From the NCBI RefSeq assembly GCF_900078315.1, contig NZ_FKBS01000029.1, forward strand, positions 873,897 through 937,896: a DNA stretch of 64,000 nt. Reading direction: 5' to 3'. Of this stretch, positions 34,392 through 42,700 are shown one piece after another; position 1 is the stretch's first letter, and the number at the start of each line of letters is the position of its first letter. The notes below the pieces were generated by a model that saw only the letters and a list, made by a program, of their open reading frames with translations, did no database searches and was not told where the DNA came from. A program made the translations under genes and the position numbers. The DNA is from Bordetella ansorpii. Lineage in GTDB: Bacteria > Pseudomonadota > Gammaproteobacteria > Burkholderiales > Burkholderiaceae_B.

Positions 34392-36103
34392 CGAACGAGA
34401 ACAAGCCGGCATTGCCGGAATCTGTACAGCGCCTGCTGGGCGCGGGCGACTGCGTCGAATCGCGCGACCTGTATGCATGGCTGAACGACGCCCTCCAGGC
34501 CCAGGCCAGCGGGCAGGCGGTACCGAGCCTGTACGTCTGGTGGTCCGACGACGGCGAACGCATCCGGGCGTTCAGCCGAGGCGGCGCCCAGGTCAAGCGA
34601 TTGCGTGAGCAGATCGGCCGGGAGCCGGACGTATTCGTCTCCCCGGCAGCGGCGCAGAAGGCTGAGCCGAGCGACGGTCATATCGTTGCACTGAAGATCC
34701 TGCGCGAGAGCTACAACCCTGGCCATGGGCCAGTGAGCGCGCTCAGAGCCGCCGCGTTGGATGCCGCCATTGCTGCCCTTTCCCGCTACGGTGCGCAGCC
34801 TGCCGCCGATCATTCCAATCTGCTGCGCCGCTGGCTGGATTTCGGCACCGGGCAGCGACTCGCTCGCCACTTGGTCGCCGATACGCAGGCTGTACTGGCG
34901 GCGCAGCCTGCCGCGAGCGCGGAGCCGGTGCGGGCTGCGGCTGAATCCCTCATGGCCGCGTATCGAGCGAAGTACCGCAGGGGAATCGGCCTCATCAAAC
35001 TGAACGCCCCGCTACTGGATGAATTCAAGGCATTGTCCACGGCGCTCCACGTTACCCCCGTTGCCCCCGTTACCGCCCAGGCACCGCAGCCCGTCTACCT
35101 GGGTGCGACGATCGCCGATCGCCTGGACAGCATGGCGGACGATCAGCCGGCCGGATCGCAGGCGCAGAGCGACCTGTTCGCAGCAGCGACGGTGTGGCGC
35201 AAGCATGTGGCAGGACCGGGTGCCCAGGCACCGCAGGACGAGCGGGCGGAATTTGAGGCTTGGGCCAGGACTCAGTCCGAGACGTGGCTGATTGTCGGCG
35301 GCCTGACCTGGAGCCCCGGCACCAACGACTACGCCAGCGCACGCACCAACGCCGCATGGGCCGCATGGCAGGTTCGCGCCGCCCAGGCACCGGCCTCCTT
35401 CCAGGCCCGCGTGCAGCCCTGGATGATGGAGTGCTTCGGCGCCGAGATCTCAGCCGACCGTGAGGAGCGCAATCACCGCTTCTTGGAGGAAGCGCTGGAG
35501 CTGGTGCAGGCGTGCGGCTGCACGGCCACTGAGGCGCATCAACTGGTCGATTACGTTTTTGGCCGTCCGGTAGGCGAGCCAGCCCAGGAAACCGGCGGCG
35601 TGATGGTGACGCTGGCCGCGCTCTGCTTGGCGAATGGTCTGGATATGTACGAGGCCGGCGAACGCGAGCTGGCCCGCATCAGCGTGCCGGAGACGGTCGC
35701 CAAGATCCGCGCCAAGCAGGCAGCGAAGCCTCGGCACTCGCCGCTGCCCCAGGCACCGGCCGCCGCTGGGGATGCGCTGACGCAGGCCGCGCGCGATGTG
35801 CTGGCCGAGCGCCAGCACCAGGTCGAGATCGGCTACGACGCCGCCCACGATGACGAGCACGTCAACGACGAGATCGCGGCCCTGGCCACGCTCTACATGA
35901 TGCCGCCCGCCGCACGCCAGTGGCCGGCCACGGAAACGGGGTACGGCGATACCTGGGGCCGCGCCATCGTGCCCGAAGGCTGGCACGCCGAGCACAACCA
36001 GCCGCGCCGCAAGGAACTCGTCATGGCCGTAGCGATGGGTCTGGCCGAGATCGAGCGCCTGGACCGCGCCGCCATGTCCACCGGGCGGGAGGTGCAGCCA
36101 TGA
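34388..36103 (+). CDS. Large phage protein with MazG-like domain
   Basis: 571 residues from the ATG at 34388. Modular: an N-terminal half of Ala/Gln-rich linkers and WARTQSETWLIVGGLTW; a MazG-like NTP pyrophosphohydrolase segment near 355-440 (EERNHRFLEEALELVQACGC with metal-binding EEALEL, then VDYVFGRPVGEPAQETGGVM); and a C-terminal DVLAERQHQVEIGYDAAHDD domain common in phages. Possibly assembled from separate genes. Nucleotide-pool or alarmone hydrolysis is inferred. Confidence 0.6.
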   Translation: MTNENKPALPESVQRLLGAGDCVESRDLYAWLNDALQAQASGQAVPSLYVWWSDDGERIRAFSRGGAQVKRLREQIGREPDVFVSPAAAQKAEPSDGHIVALKILRESYNPGHGPVSALRAAALDAAIAALSRYGAQPAADHSNLLRRWLDFGTGQRLARHLVADTQAVLAAQPAASAEPVRAAAESLMAAYRAKYRRGIGLIKLNAPLLDEFKALSTALHVTPVAPVTAQAPQPVYLGATIADRLDSMADDQPAGSQAQSDLFAAATVWRKHVAGPGAQAPQDERAEFEAWARTQSETWLIVGGLTWSPGTNDYASARTNAAWAAWQVRAAQAPASFQARVQPWMMECFGAEISADREERNHRFLEEALELVQACGCTATEAHQLVDYVFGRPVGEPAQETGGVMVTLAALCLANGLDMYEAGERELARISVPETVAKIRAKQAAKPRHSPLPQAPAAAGDALTQAARDVLAERQHQVEIGYDAAHDDEHVNDEIAALATLYMMPPAARQWPATETGYGDTWGRAIVPEGWHAEHNQPRRKELVMAVAMGLAEIERLDRAAMSTGREVQP

Positions 36104-36396
36104 ACAGGAGATACCAAGGCCCCGGTTTCGCCCCTGGCTACAGCGTTGCCGTTGAACAGGCGGGCGATGCGGTGTACGCCGCCAAACGGGCGCTGCTAGA
36201 TACGCTGAAACAGTCATACCCGCTGGACGCTGATGTCCACGTATTCCACCATCGCGGCGAGTTCTACGGCGTGGTCACGGGATGGGATGCGGACGGCTCA
36301 CGGGTCGTTGTCCGAAACAGTGCGTCGGGGAAGACCTCCAAGTGGTGGTCTGCGCAGGTTGAACTGTGCGACGTGGCCGCCGGGCGGGAGGGGTGA
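36100..36396 (+). CDS. Small hypothetical phage protein
   Basis: 98 residues; ATG overlaps the preceding TGA. The C-terminal half is beta-rich (GEFYGVVTGWDADGSRVVVR), suggesting a small SH3-like fold. No function recognised. Confidence 0.45.
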   Translation: MNRRYQGPGFAPGYSVAVEQAGDAVYAAKRALLDTLKQSYPLDADVHVFHHRGEFYGVVTGWDADGSRVVVRNSASGKTSKWWSAQVELCDVAAGREG

Positions 36397-36399
36397 GCC

Positions 36400-36663
36400 A
36401 TGAGCAACTATCTGATCCCTCACCCGCCGGCCAGCATCGAGCAGATGCAGCAGGCAGTCATCGGTTGGCGCACCGCCGCCGCCCACGAACGATTCCGCAT
36501 CGAGCACGGCCTCTGCTGTGGCAGCACGACGACTGCCAGCCACAACGCTGCGCTCTACGAAGAAACGGCCAACGGAATCGAACGCGAGATTCAGGCGCGC
36601 ATCGCGAGCGAAGCGTCCCCGCAGCGACAGCTGTTCGACACACCGGAGACATCCCATGCCTGA
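36400..36663 (+). CDS. Small hypothetical phage protein
   Basis: 87 residues, helical, with HERFRIEHGLCCGSTTTASH in the middle. It overlaps the next gene by 8 bases. No family recognised. Confidence 0.45.
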   Translation: MSNYLIPHPPASIEQMQQAVIGWRTAAAHERFRIEHGLCCGSTTTASHNAALYEETANGIEREIQARIASEASPQRQLFDTPETSHA

Positions 36664-37225
36664 AGACATCAAGCTGCCAGAAAGTGACTGGCATGCCGTT
36701 TTCCACGGCGCCGCCCTGTACGGGGTCTATTACAGCCCGGCTGAGGCTCAGGCGGTAGTCGACGTGGTGCCGCTGGCATCCGGCCCGGTTGCCATGTACA
36801 CCGCCGACCAGGTGCGCGCCGCCGTCCTCGCTGATAGGGAGGAGCGGCAGCAGTGGCAGCCCATCGAGACAGCGCCGGCCGGCTTGCGCATCCTACTGGG
36901 GCCGCGCGAGGCTCCGGTGGCCGGGATGGTCAAGCACTACGAGGACGGCACGTGCGCCAACGTCGTCCACTACAACGGCTCGGTCCTGGTGGCGGACTAT
37001 CACTGCACCGAATGGTCGCCGCTACCCGCAGGTGCCCAGCGCCAGGTCGCAGGCGCGGTGCGCGAGCCCGTGAACGGTGACGGCTGGAAAGTGGTGTGGT
37101 GGAACGAAAGCATGCGCCTGTTGCTGCCGGACGGATATCGACTGGATCACTGGAACGGCTATCGGAACGGCACCAAACAGCTGACGATCAAGGCCGACGC
37201 CCAGCGCGCCAAGGGGGATGCATGA
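36656..37225 (+). CDS. DUF551-like phage protein
   Basis: 189 residues from the ATG at 36656. The central WQPIETAPAGLRILL and EWSPLP segments are the hallmark of DUF551 proteins, frequent in phage early operons. The N-terminal part (YTADQVRAAVLADREERQQW) resembles linkers attached to DUF551 in other phages. Function unknown. Confidence 0.55.
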   Translation: MPEDIKLPESDWHAVFHGAALYGVYYSPAEAQAVVDVVPLASGPVAMYTADQVRAAVLADREERQQWQPIETAPAGLRILLGPREAPVAGMVKHYEDGTCANVVHYNGSVLVADYHCTEWSPLPAGAQRQVAGAVREPVNGDGWKVVWWNESMRLLLPDGYRLDHWNGYRNGTKQLTIKADAQRAKGDA

Positions 37226-37914
37226 AAGAGCGCCCTATTCTGTTCAGCGGCCCGATGGTTCGCGCCCTGCTGGCCGGCACGAAGACGCAGACGCGGCGGA
37301 TCGCCAAGGACGTGCGGCACCCCGACCTGGGCAACGTGTATTCGCCTGGCGCCCTGGTGCTGGAGCGCGAGCCGCAGCACGTCATTGAACGCTCATGCCC
37401 CTATGGCCAACCCGGCGACCGTCTATGGGTCCGCGAGTCGTACCGCTTCGCCGCAAGCCTGGACGGCCTGGCCCCAAACGCCGTGGGCGAGACGGCACTT
37501 GATGCCGGCTATCGCACGCCGTGGGCACCTACGCAGTTCGAGGCCGACGGCGCACGCGCGGGCGCATGGCATGGGTTCGACACGCTGCCGATAGTGACGG
37601 TACCCGGCAAGCTGCGCCCTGCCATTCACATGCCGCGCTGGGCCTGCCGCATCATGCTGGAGATTACCGGCGTGCGCGTGGCGCGACTGCAGACCATCAG
37701 CGAGGCCGACGCACGCGCCGAGGGCGTCATTGTGGAGGAGTGCCACAAGATCGGGTACTGCGCCGGCGCTGACCGGCCGCCAGCTATCCGGGCATTCCGC
37801 GAGTTGTGGGAATCGATCAACGGCGCTGAGTCGTGGCAAGCCAACCCCTGGGTGTGGGCGGTCGAGTTCAAGCGAACCGACGGGCAGCGCCCCAGGAGGA
37901 GAAGCCATGATTGA
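37222..37914 (+). CDS. ASCH/PUA-like phage protein
   Basis: 230 residues, ATG overlapping the previous TGA. MKERPILFSGPMVRALLAGT with KTQTRRIAK and YGQPGDRLWVRESY are signature segments of a widespread phage family with a PUA/ASCH-type fold, suspected to bind RNA or modified nucleotides. WESINGAESWQANPWVWAVE near the end is also typical. Activity is not established. Confidence 0.6.
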   Translation: MKERPILFSGPMVRALLAGTKTQTRRIAKDVRHPDLGNVYSPGALVLEREPQHVIERSCPYGQPGDRLWVRESYRFAASLDGLAPNAVGETALDAGYRTPWAPTQFEADGARAGAWHGFDTLPIVTVPGKLRPAIHMPRWACRIMLEITGVRVARLQTISEADARAEGVIVEECHKIGYCAGADRPPAIRAFRELWESINGAESWQANPWVWAVEFKRTDGQRPRRRSHD

Positions 37915-38152
37915 CCTCTCTCGCTTTGTTCGATGTGAGATCGTCGAGAACGGGCCGCGATACCTCGTCGGGCCCGGAGACCGCCGCGCCGGCCAATTCG
38001 GCCAGGTCATAGCCATCATCGCTCTGAGGCACGCTGGCGGCTATGAGGTCGTGCTGCAACTGGACAGCGGCAAGCAAGACACGTTCGCGCCAATGCAGTT
38101 GCTGCCCGACCTTCGCGCTCGCCAGCAGGAGGAGGGAGGATGCGATGGATAA
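37907..38152 (+). CDS. Small hypothetical phage protein
   Basis: 81 residues with AGGAGGAG just upstream. Beta-rich (GQVIAIIALRHAGGYEVVLQ); no motif. It overlaps xis by 8 bases. Confidence 0.5.
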   Translation: MIDLSRFVRCEIVENGPRYLVGPGDRRAGQFGQVIAIIALRHAGGYEVVLQLDSGKQDTFAPMQLLPDLRARQQEEGGCDG

Positions 38153-38492
38153 GCGCTGCTATAGCACGCAGGAGGCGCAGCAGTACCTCGGCGTCCGCCG
38201 TCGCTTCTTTGAAACCAAGCTGGCCCCCCTACTCACTGGGAAAGGCGTTCGCGCCGGCACATCGGTCGTGTACGAGCGGACTGATATCGACGAAGCCTGG
38301 GACCGATATAAACTCGCGGCGGGAGTTGAGCAGCCCGCGGATAAGGAAATTCCATGGGAAGTTCAACAAAAACGCGCACACAGGGCGTCTACACCTGCAA
38401 GGACGGAACGTACGAGGTCGATGCCTGGTACCGGAAGGAGCGCATTCGCCGACGCGGTTTCACGCGGCTCGCAGACGCGGAAAGCTACCTGA
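38145..38492 (+). CDS. xis: Excisionase-like HTH protein
   Basis: 115 residues. The N-terminal 65 residues form a MerR/AlpA-type winged helix (STQEAQQYLGVRRRFFETKL, VVYERTDIDEAWDRYKLA) typical of phage excisionases; the C-terminal 45 residues are basic and unstructured. It overlaps the start of int by 139 bases in another frame, so the last third is encoded over int. Early-operon expression followed by int is consistent with directional control of recombination. Confidence 0.65.
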   Translation: MDKRCYSTQEAQQYLGVRRRFFETKLAPLLTGKGVRAGTSVVYERTDIDEAWDRYKLAAGVEQPADKEIPWEVQQKRAHRASTPARTERTRSMPGTGRSAFADAVSRGSQTRKAT

Positions 38493-39535
38493 TCGACCGG
38501 AAAGCAGCGATCGCGAGGGGCACCCAGGCCGGGACCAGGCCAAGGGTGACACTCGACGAGGCGGCTGCGAACCATCTAGACCTGAAAGTCGACAAGCCGA
38601 GCTGGGAAACTGACAAATACCTGCTTGAGCCTGTCGTGGAGTTGTGCGGCTCTTTATACCTGGATGAAGTGAACGATGCGACCCTAAAACCGTTCGTGGA
38701 TCTGCGACGCGCGGCAGGCCTCAAATCGAACACCATCAACGAAGCAATCGGAATTGTCCAAACCATCTGCAACCGAGCGGCTGGCGAATGGCGGTGGCCG
38801 AACAACATGACATGGCTGGAAGTCGCCCCGAAGCTCACGAAGCTGGAGGTTACCGATGCGCGCCCGCCTCGCCCTATATCGTGGGACGAACAGCGTCTAC
38901 AGCTAATGCCGAGGTTGCCTGGTCATCTTTGCCGGATGGCGCTTTTCGACCTGAATACGGGGCTGCGCGAAGAACCGTTGTGCCAACTGCGCTGGGATTG
39001 GGAGGCCAGGGTCATTTTGCGGCCAGGTTTGGCCGTCTCAGTCTTCGTGGTACCCCGGCGCTACGTGAAGGGCCGCAAGCGGGAACGCATCGTCGTTTGC
39101 AACTCAGTCGCGCAATCGGTTGTGGACAGTCAACGGGGGCTGCATCCGGAGCGGGTATTCACCTACTCCAGATCAGTAAAAAACCCGAAACACCGCCCCG
39201 TCAACTCGATGAACAACACGGCCTGGCAGAAGGCACGGACCAAGGCCGGGCTGGGGGACCTACACGTGCATGACCTACGGCATACCGTGGGGATGCGCCT
39301 GCGCGAGGCCGGTGTAAGTGAGCGAACACAGGACGAAATCCTGTGGCATTCGAAGGGAAACGGCATGACGTCGCACTATGCCGTCGCCCAGCTGGGCGAG
39401 CTCTACGATGCATTGGAACTGATCGCAAAACCCAGCATTGCTGGGGAATCGTTGAACCTGCACGCCCTGGTCCGCAGTATGCAGATCCAGGCGGCGGTCC
39501 CCCACGAGTCCCCCGCACAAAGAAAAGCGGCCTAA
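38354..39535 (+). CDS. int: Prophage tyrosine integrase
   Basis: 393 residues. Catalytic residues of the tyrosine recombinase family are visible: Arg about 205 in NTGLREEPL, H306-x-x-R309-H310 in HDLRHT, His about 331 in LWHSKG and the terminal Tyr (HYAVAQL, about 342). An N-terminal arm-binding domain precedes. The gene ends 50 bases from the 3' end of tRNA-Arg, the expected attachment site, marking the right end of the prophage. Confidence 0.93.
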   Translation: MGSSTKTRTQGVYTCKDGTYEVDAWYRKERIRRRGFTRLADAESYLIDRKAAIARGTQAGTRPRVTLDEAAANHLDLKVDKPSWETDKYLLEPVVELCGSLYLDEVNDATLKPFVDLRRAAGLKSNTINEAIGIVQTICNRAAGEWRWPNNMTWLEVAPKLTKLEVTDARPPRPISWDEQRLQLMPRLPGHLCRMALFDLNTGLREEPLCQLRWDWEARVILRPGLAVSVFVVPRRYVKGRKRERIVVCNSVAQSVVDSQRGLHPERVFTYSRSVKNPKHRPVNSMNNTAWQKARTKAGLGDLHVHDLRHTVGMRLREAGVSERTQDEILWHSKGNGMTSHYAVAQLGELYDALELIAKPSIAGESLNLHALVRSMQIQAAVPHESPAQRKAA

Positions 39536-39557
39536 CGGGGGCAACCGTTAGACCGCT
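39526..39557 (-). terminator. Terminator of tRNA-Arg overlapping the int stop codon
   Basis: AGCGGCCTAACGG (39526-39538) pairs with CCGTTAGACCGCT (39545-39557) with one mismatch. On the minus strand it is followed by TTTTCTTTG, so it terminates transcripts coming from the tRNA. It includes the last codons of int, so it belongs to the prophage. Confidence 0.8.
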
Positions 39558-39584
39558 CAAGGTACTGATATACAACTGAAATTC

Positions 39585-39661
39585 TGGCGCGCCCGAAGAG
39601 ATTCGAACTCCTGACCCCTTGGTTCGTAGCCAAGTACTCTATCCAGCTGAGCTACGGGCGC
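39585..39661 (-). tRNA. tRNA-Arg (anticodon ACG), prophage attachment site
   Basis: 77 nt including the encoded CCA. Acceptor GCGCCCG/CGGGCGC, anticodon arm CTTGG-CTACGAA-CCAAG and T arm with TTCGAAT are clear. The int gene lies next to its 3' end, so the att core must lie within it. An identical copy is at 61940-62016. Confidence 0.97.
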
Positions 39662-39677
39662 TTTGTGAAGAGGCGAA

Positions 39678-39706
39678 ATTATAGCAGCGTTTTTTGGTTT
39701 GTCCAA
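39678..39706 (-). promoter_or_regulatory. Promoter of tRNA-Arg
   Basis: On the minus strand TTGGAC (39706-39701) and TATAAT (39683-39678) are separated by 17 bp, with the tRNA 5' end about 17 bases after the -10 box. Confidence 0.7.
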
Positions 39707-39771
39707 TGATTCGTCATGCTACGGAAAAAATAGTCCGGCATGCGCTGCATTCGTCTCTTCCTCGTCCCCAT

Positions 39772-42700
39772 TTACAACCCCAGGCGCTCCCGCTCGGCAG
39801 GCGACAGGCGCGCCAGTTGAGCGGGGCTCAGTTCGCCCGCCCCCACCACCTGCAGCGCCCCGCTCTGCCGGGACGACACGGGCTCCCGACGTTGCCCCGC
39901 AGGCGCACTACCGCCTGCCGCCGACCCGTCGCCGAAGCCCAGCACCTGCACGCTGATGATGGACGGCAGCGCCTGCTGCGCCGCGGCACGCGTGCGCGCC
40001 ACGGCATCCTGGGCGGCCGAGGCCGCACTGGTGGCGGCCGCGCTGGCATTGGACAATGCGCCGGTGTTCACCACCGCCGTCACCGGGATGCCCTTGGACT
40101 CGCCCTGTACCTGGATGTTGGCCGCGTTCACCACCGTCAAGGCCGCGATGTTGACGTTGCCCGACACGCGGATGCCTGCCTCGCCCGCATCGATGGTGCC
40201 CAGCGGCGCGATGAGATCCACATCGCCCGGCGGCACATCCGGAATCGGCGCCAGCGTGGCGATGCCGGCGCCCGTGCTGGGCACGTCCACCGACAGCGTC
40301 ACGTTGCCCGCGTCGTCGTACACGCGCTTGGGCGGCGTATAGACCACCGTGGTCTTGGAGCCCCGGCCCGCGTTGATGTCGCCCGTGGCCGACCAGGCTT
40401 GAATACTGCCGCCGAAGGTCGTCATGATGCGGCTCTGACCCAGCAGGATGCTGCCCAGCGAGTACAGCTGGATGTCGCCCTGCCCTTGCGTGACCACGCC
40501 GGCCGTGGACGGCGGGGATACGCCTTCGATGCCCAGCACCTGCCGGCCGCCCGGGGTCAGCATCTGGATATCGCCACCGAAGGCCGTGTGCACGCCCGAG
40601 CCGCCATACATGATGATGTCGCCGTCGTAGCGCACGGCATCGCCGGATGCCGCCTGTTCGGGGAACAGCGCCGCGATGGCGTTGCGGCCGCGCAGGTAGC
40701 TGCCGTAGCGCACGCCATCGGCATCGTTGTACTCGCGTCCGCCCGCCTTCAGTTCGGCGAAGTAGACCTGGCGTGCGTATACGTTGCGTTGCGCGGCCGG
40801 CAGGGCGTCGAAGAAGGCACGGGCATCCATCGTGGCGGCGTCGAAAACCACACCCTCGCCGTTGGCCGTGCCGAAGCGGGTCTGCAGCCAGTTCACCAGA
40901 TGAGACTGGCCTTCCTGGGTGTATTCGCGAGACAGGTCGCGGCGGCTGGCGGATTCACCCGACGCCGTGGCCTGCTGGTAGCGCGCGTCCGCCACGGCCT
41001 GCTGCATGCGCAGATAGGCCTGCGCATCGCCGTCGCGCGCTTCGTCGTAGCCGAACTCGCGCGCCAGCCACTGCGCCAGCGTCAGCTCGCCACCGTAGTA
41101 CGTCACCACCTTGCCCGGCTGGTCGGCCAGTGCGACACCGGTGACGGCCTGGTTGGCGGGATCAATGTAGCGGTCGATGAAACCCGCGTAGTCCGGCCCG
41201 TTCGTCCCCATGCCCGCCAGCACCGTGATGCCGGCCCCCGGTCGCGTATCCCCCGCCACAACGGGCCCCAGGCTGGTGATCGAAGCCTTGTCCTGCATCA
41301 GGACGTGGCGCCCCGCGCTGACTTCCAGCAAGCCAGGGCCCGCCACCGTCAGCGTGCTGTAGATCAGGTCCCGGCCCGCCGCGACGCGCGCCACATCGGT
41401 GGCGTCGCCGTTGATCGCGACGACGTTGGATTGCACGATGTCGCGGCCAGCCTGCATGGACAGCACGCCTGCCGAGCGGTACCAGGTCAGCGGCACGCGG
41501 CCCGTGGTCGCGGCGTAGGTCTTCACCGTTCCCACATTCAAGCCGATGATGTCGCCATCGCGGGCATACACACGCGTGACGCCGCCGTTGACGTTCACCT
41601 CGCCCGCGGTATCGGCGCCGAAGGCGAACAGGGGCATCGCATCCTGCGCGGCGCGTAGCGGCATGCCGCTGTTTTCAAGCGGCCCTTGCAGGCTGGCATT
41701 GGTGACCACGTCACTGCCCGCGAACACCGCGAAGGCAGGATCGAGGGGCGTGGGCAGCGCCGTATCCGCGCCGGAACGGCCCAGGCTATAGCCGCCGGCG
41801 TAGATGGAGCCGCCCGCCAGCAGCGACAGCGAGCCCTGTGACGACGGCGCCAGCAGCAGACCGGGCAGCGCGCTGGCCCGGTTGATGGTGCTCGTGGTCG
41901 AATAGCCCAGGTAGACGCTGCCCGTGGCGGCAGTGGCCTCGAGAATCGACGGATAGACGATCACGCCATCGGCACGATTCAGGTTGGTGCCCTCGACGGT
42001 CGTGCGGATGTCCGTGGGCGACGCGTTCGGCGTCATGTTGCCCCCGGCGGCAAACAGATGCAGCGCCGTGTTCGGCGTCCACAACGAGAACCAGGATTGG
42101 CCGGTGGCGTAAGACGTGCCATTGACCTGCAGCGACGACAGATTGGCTGTGGAGACCCGCCCGGCATCGGCCGCCGTGTTCAGCACGAGGTCACCCAGCG
42201 TATCCACATGCATGGCCGAGTCGCCCGGAATCAGCGTGATACCGGCCTGGCTGTTGGCAAGCGTGGCCACGTAGGGGTCTACAGTACGCGTCTCCATGAA
42301 GTCGGCGGCATTGCCCAACGAGACATTGACGCCTGAGCGATAAGCCAGTTGCACGCCGCCCACGGCGCCAGCCTGTACCGCGGTCAGGCCGCGCAGGTTG
42401 GTGATCACGCCGTTCAGATCGCTGTTCTGCGTGTTGTTGTACTCGTTGAGCTGCGCCGCCGCGAGCGCCGGATTGAGGCTGCCTGCGATACGCAGCGACA
42501 GATCTCCACCGCCTGTCAGCACCAGTTGGCCATCGTCCGTCACGCGGCCTGTGGAACCCACCGCCACCACCAGACCCTGGCTGCGCGGCTGCGTCTCACC
42601 CCGGTCGTCGCCGCGTCGGGTCAGCATGCCGGCATCGCCTTCCACGGAGATCGAGACATCGCCACCGCCCAGCGTGCCCAGGCCAGTGAAACCGACCACG

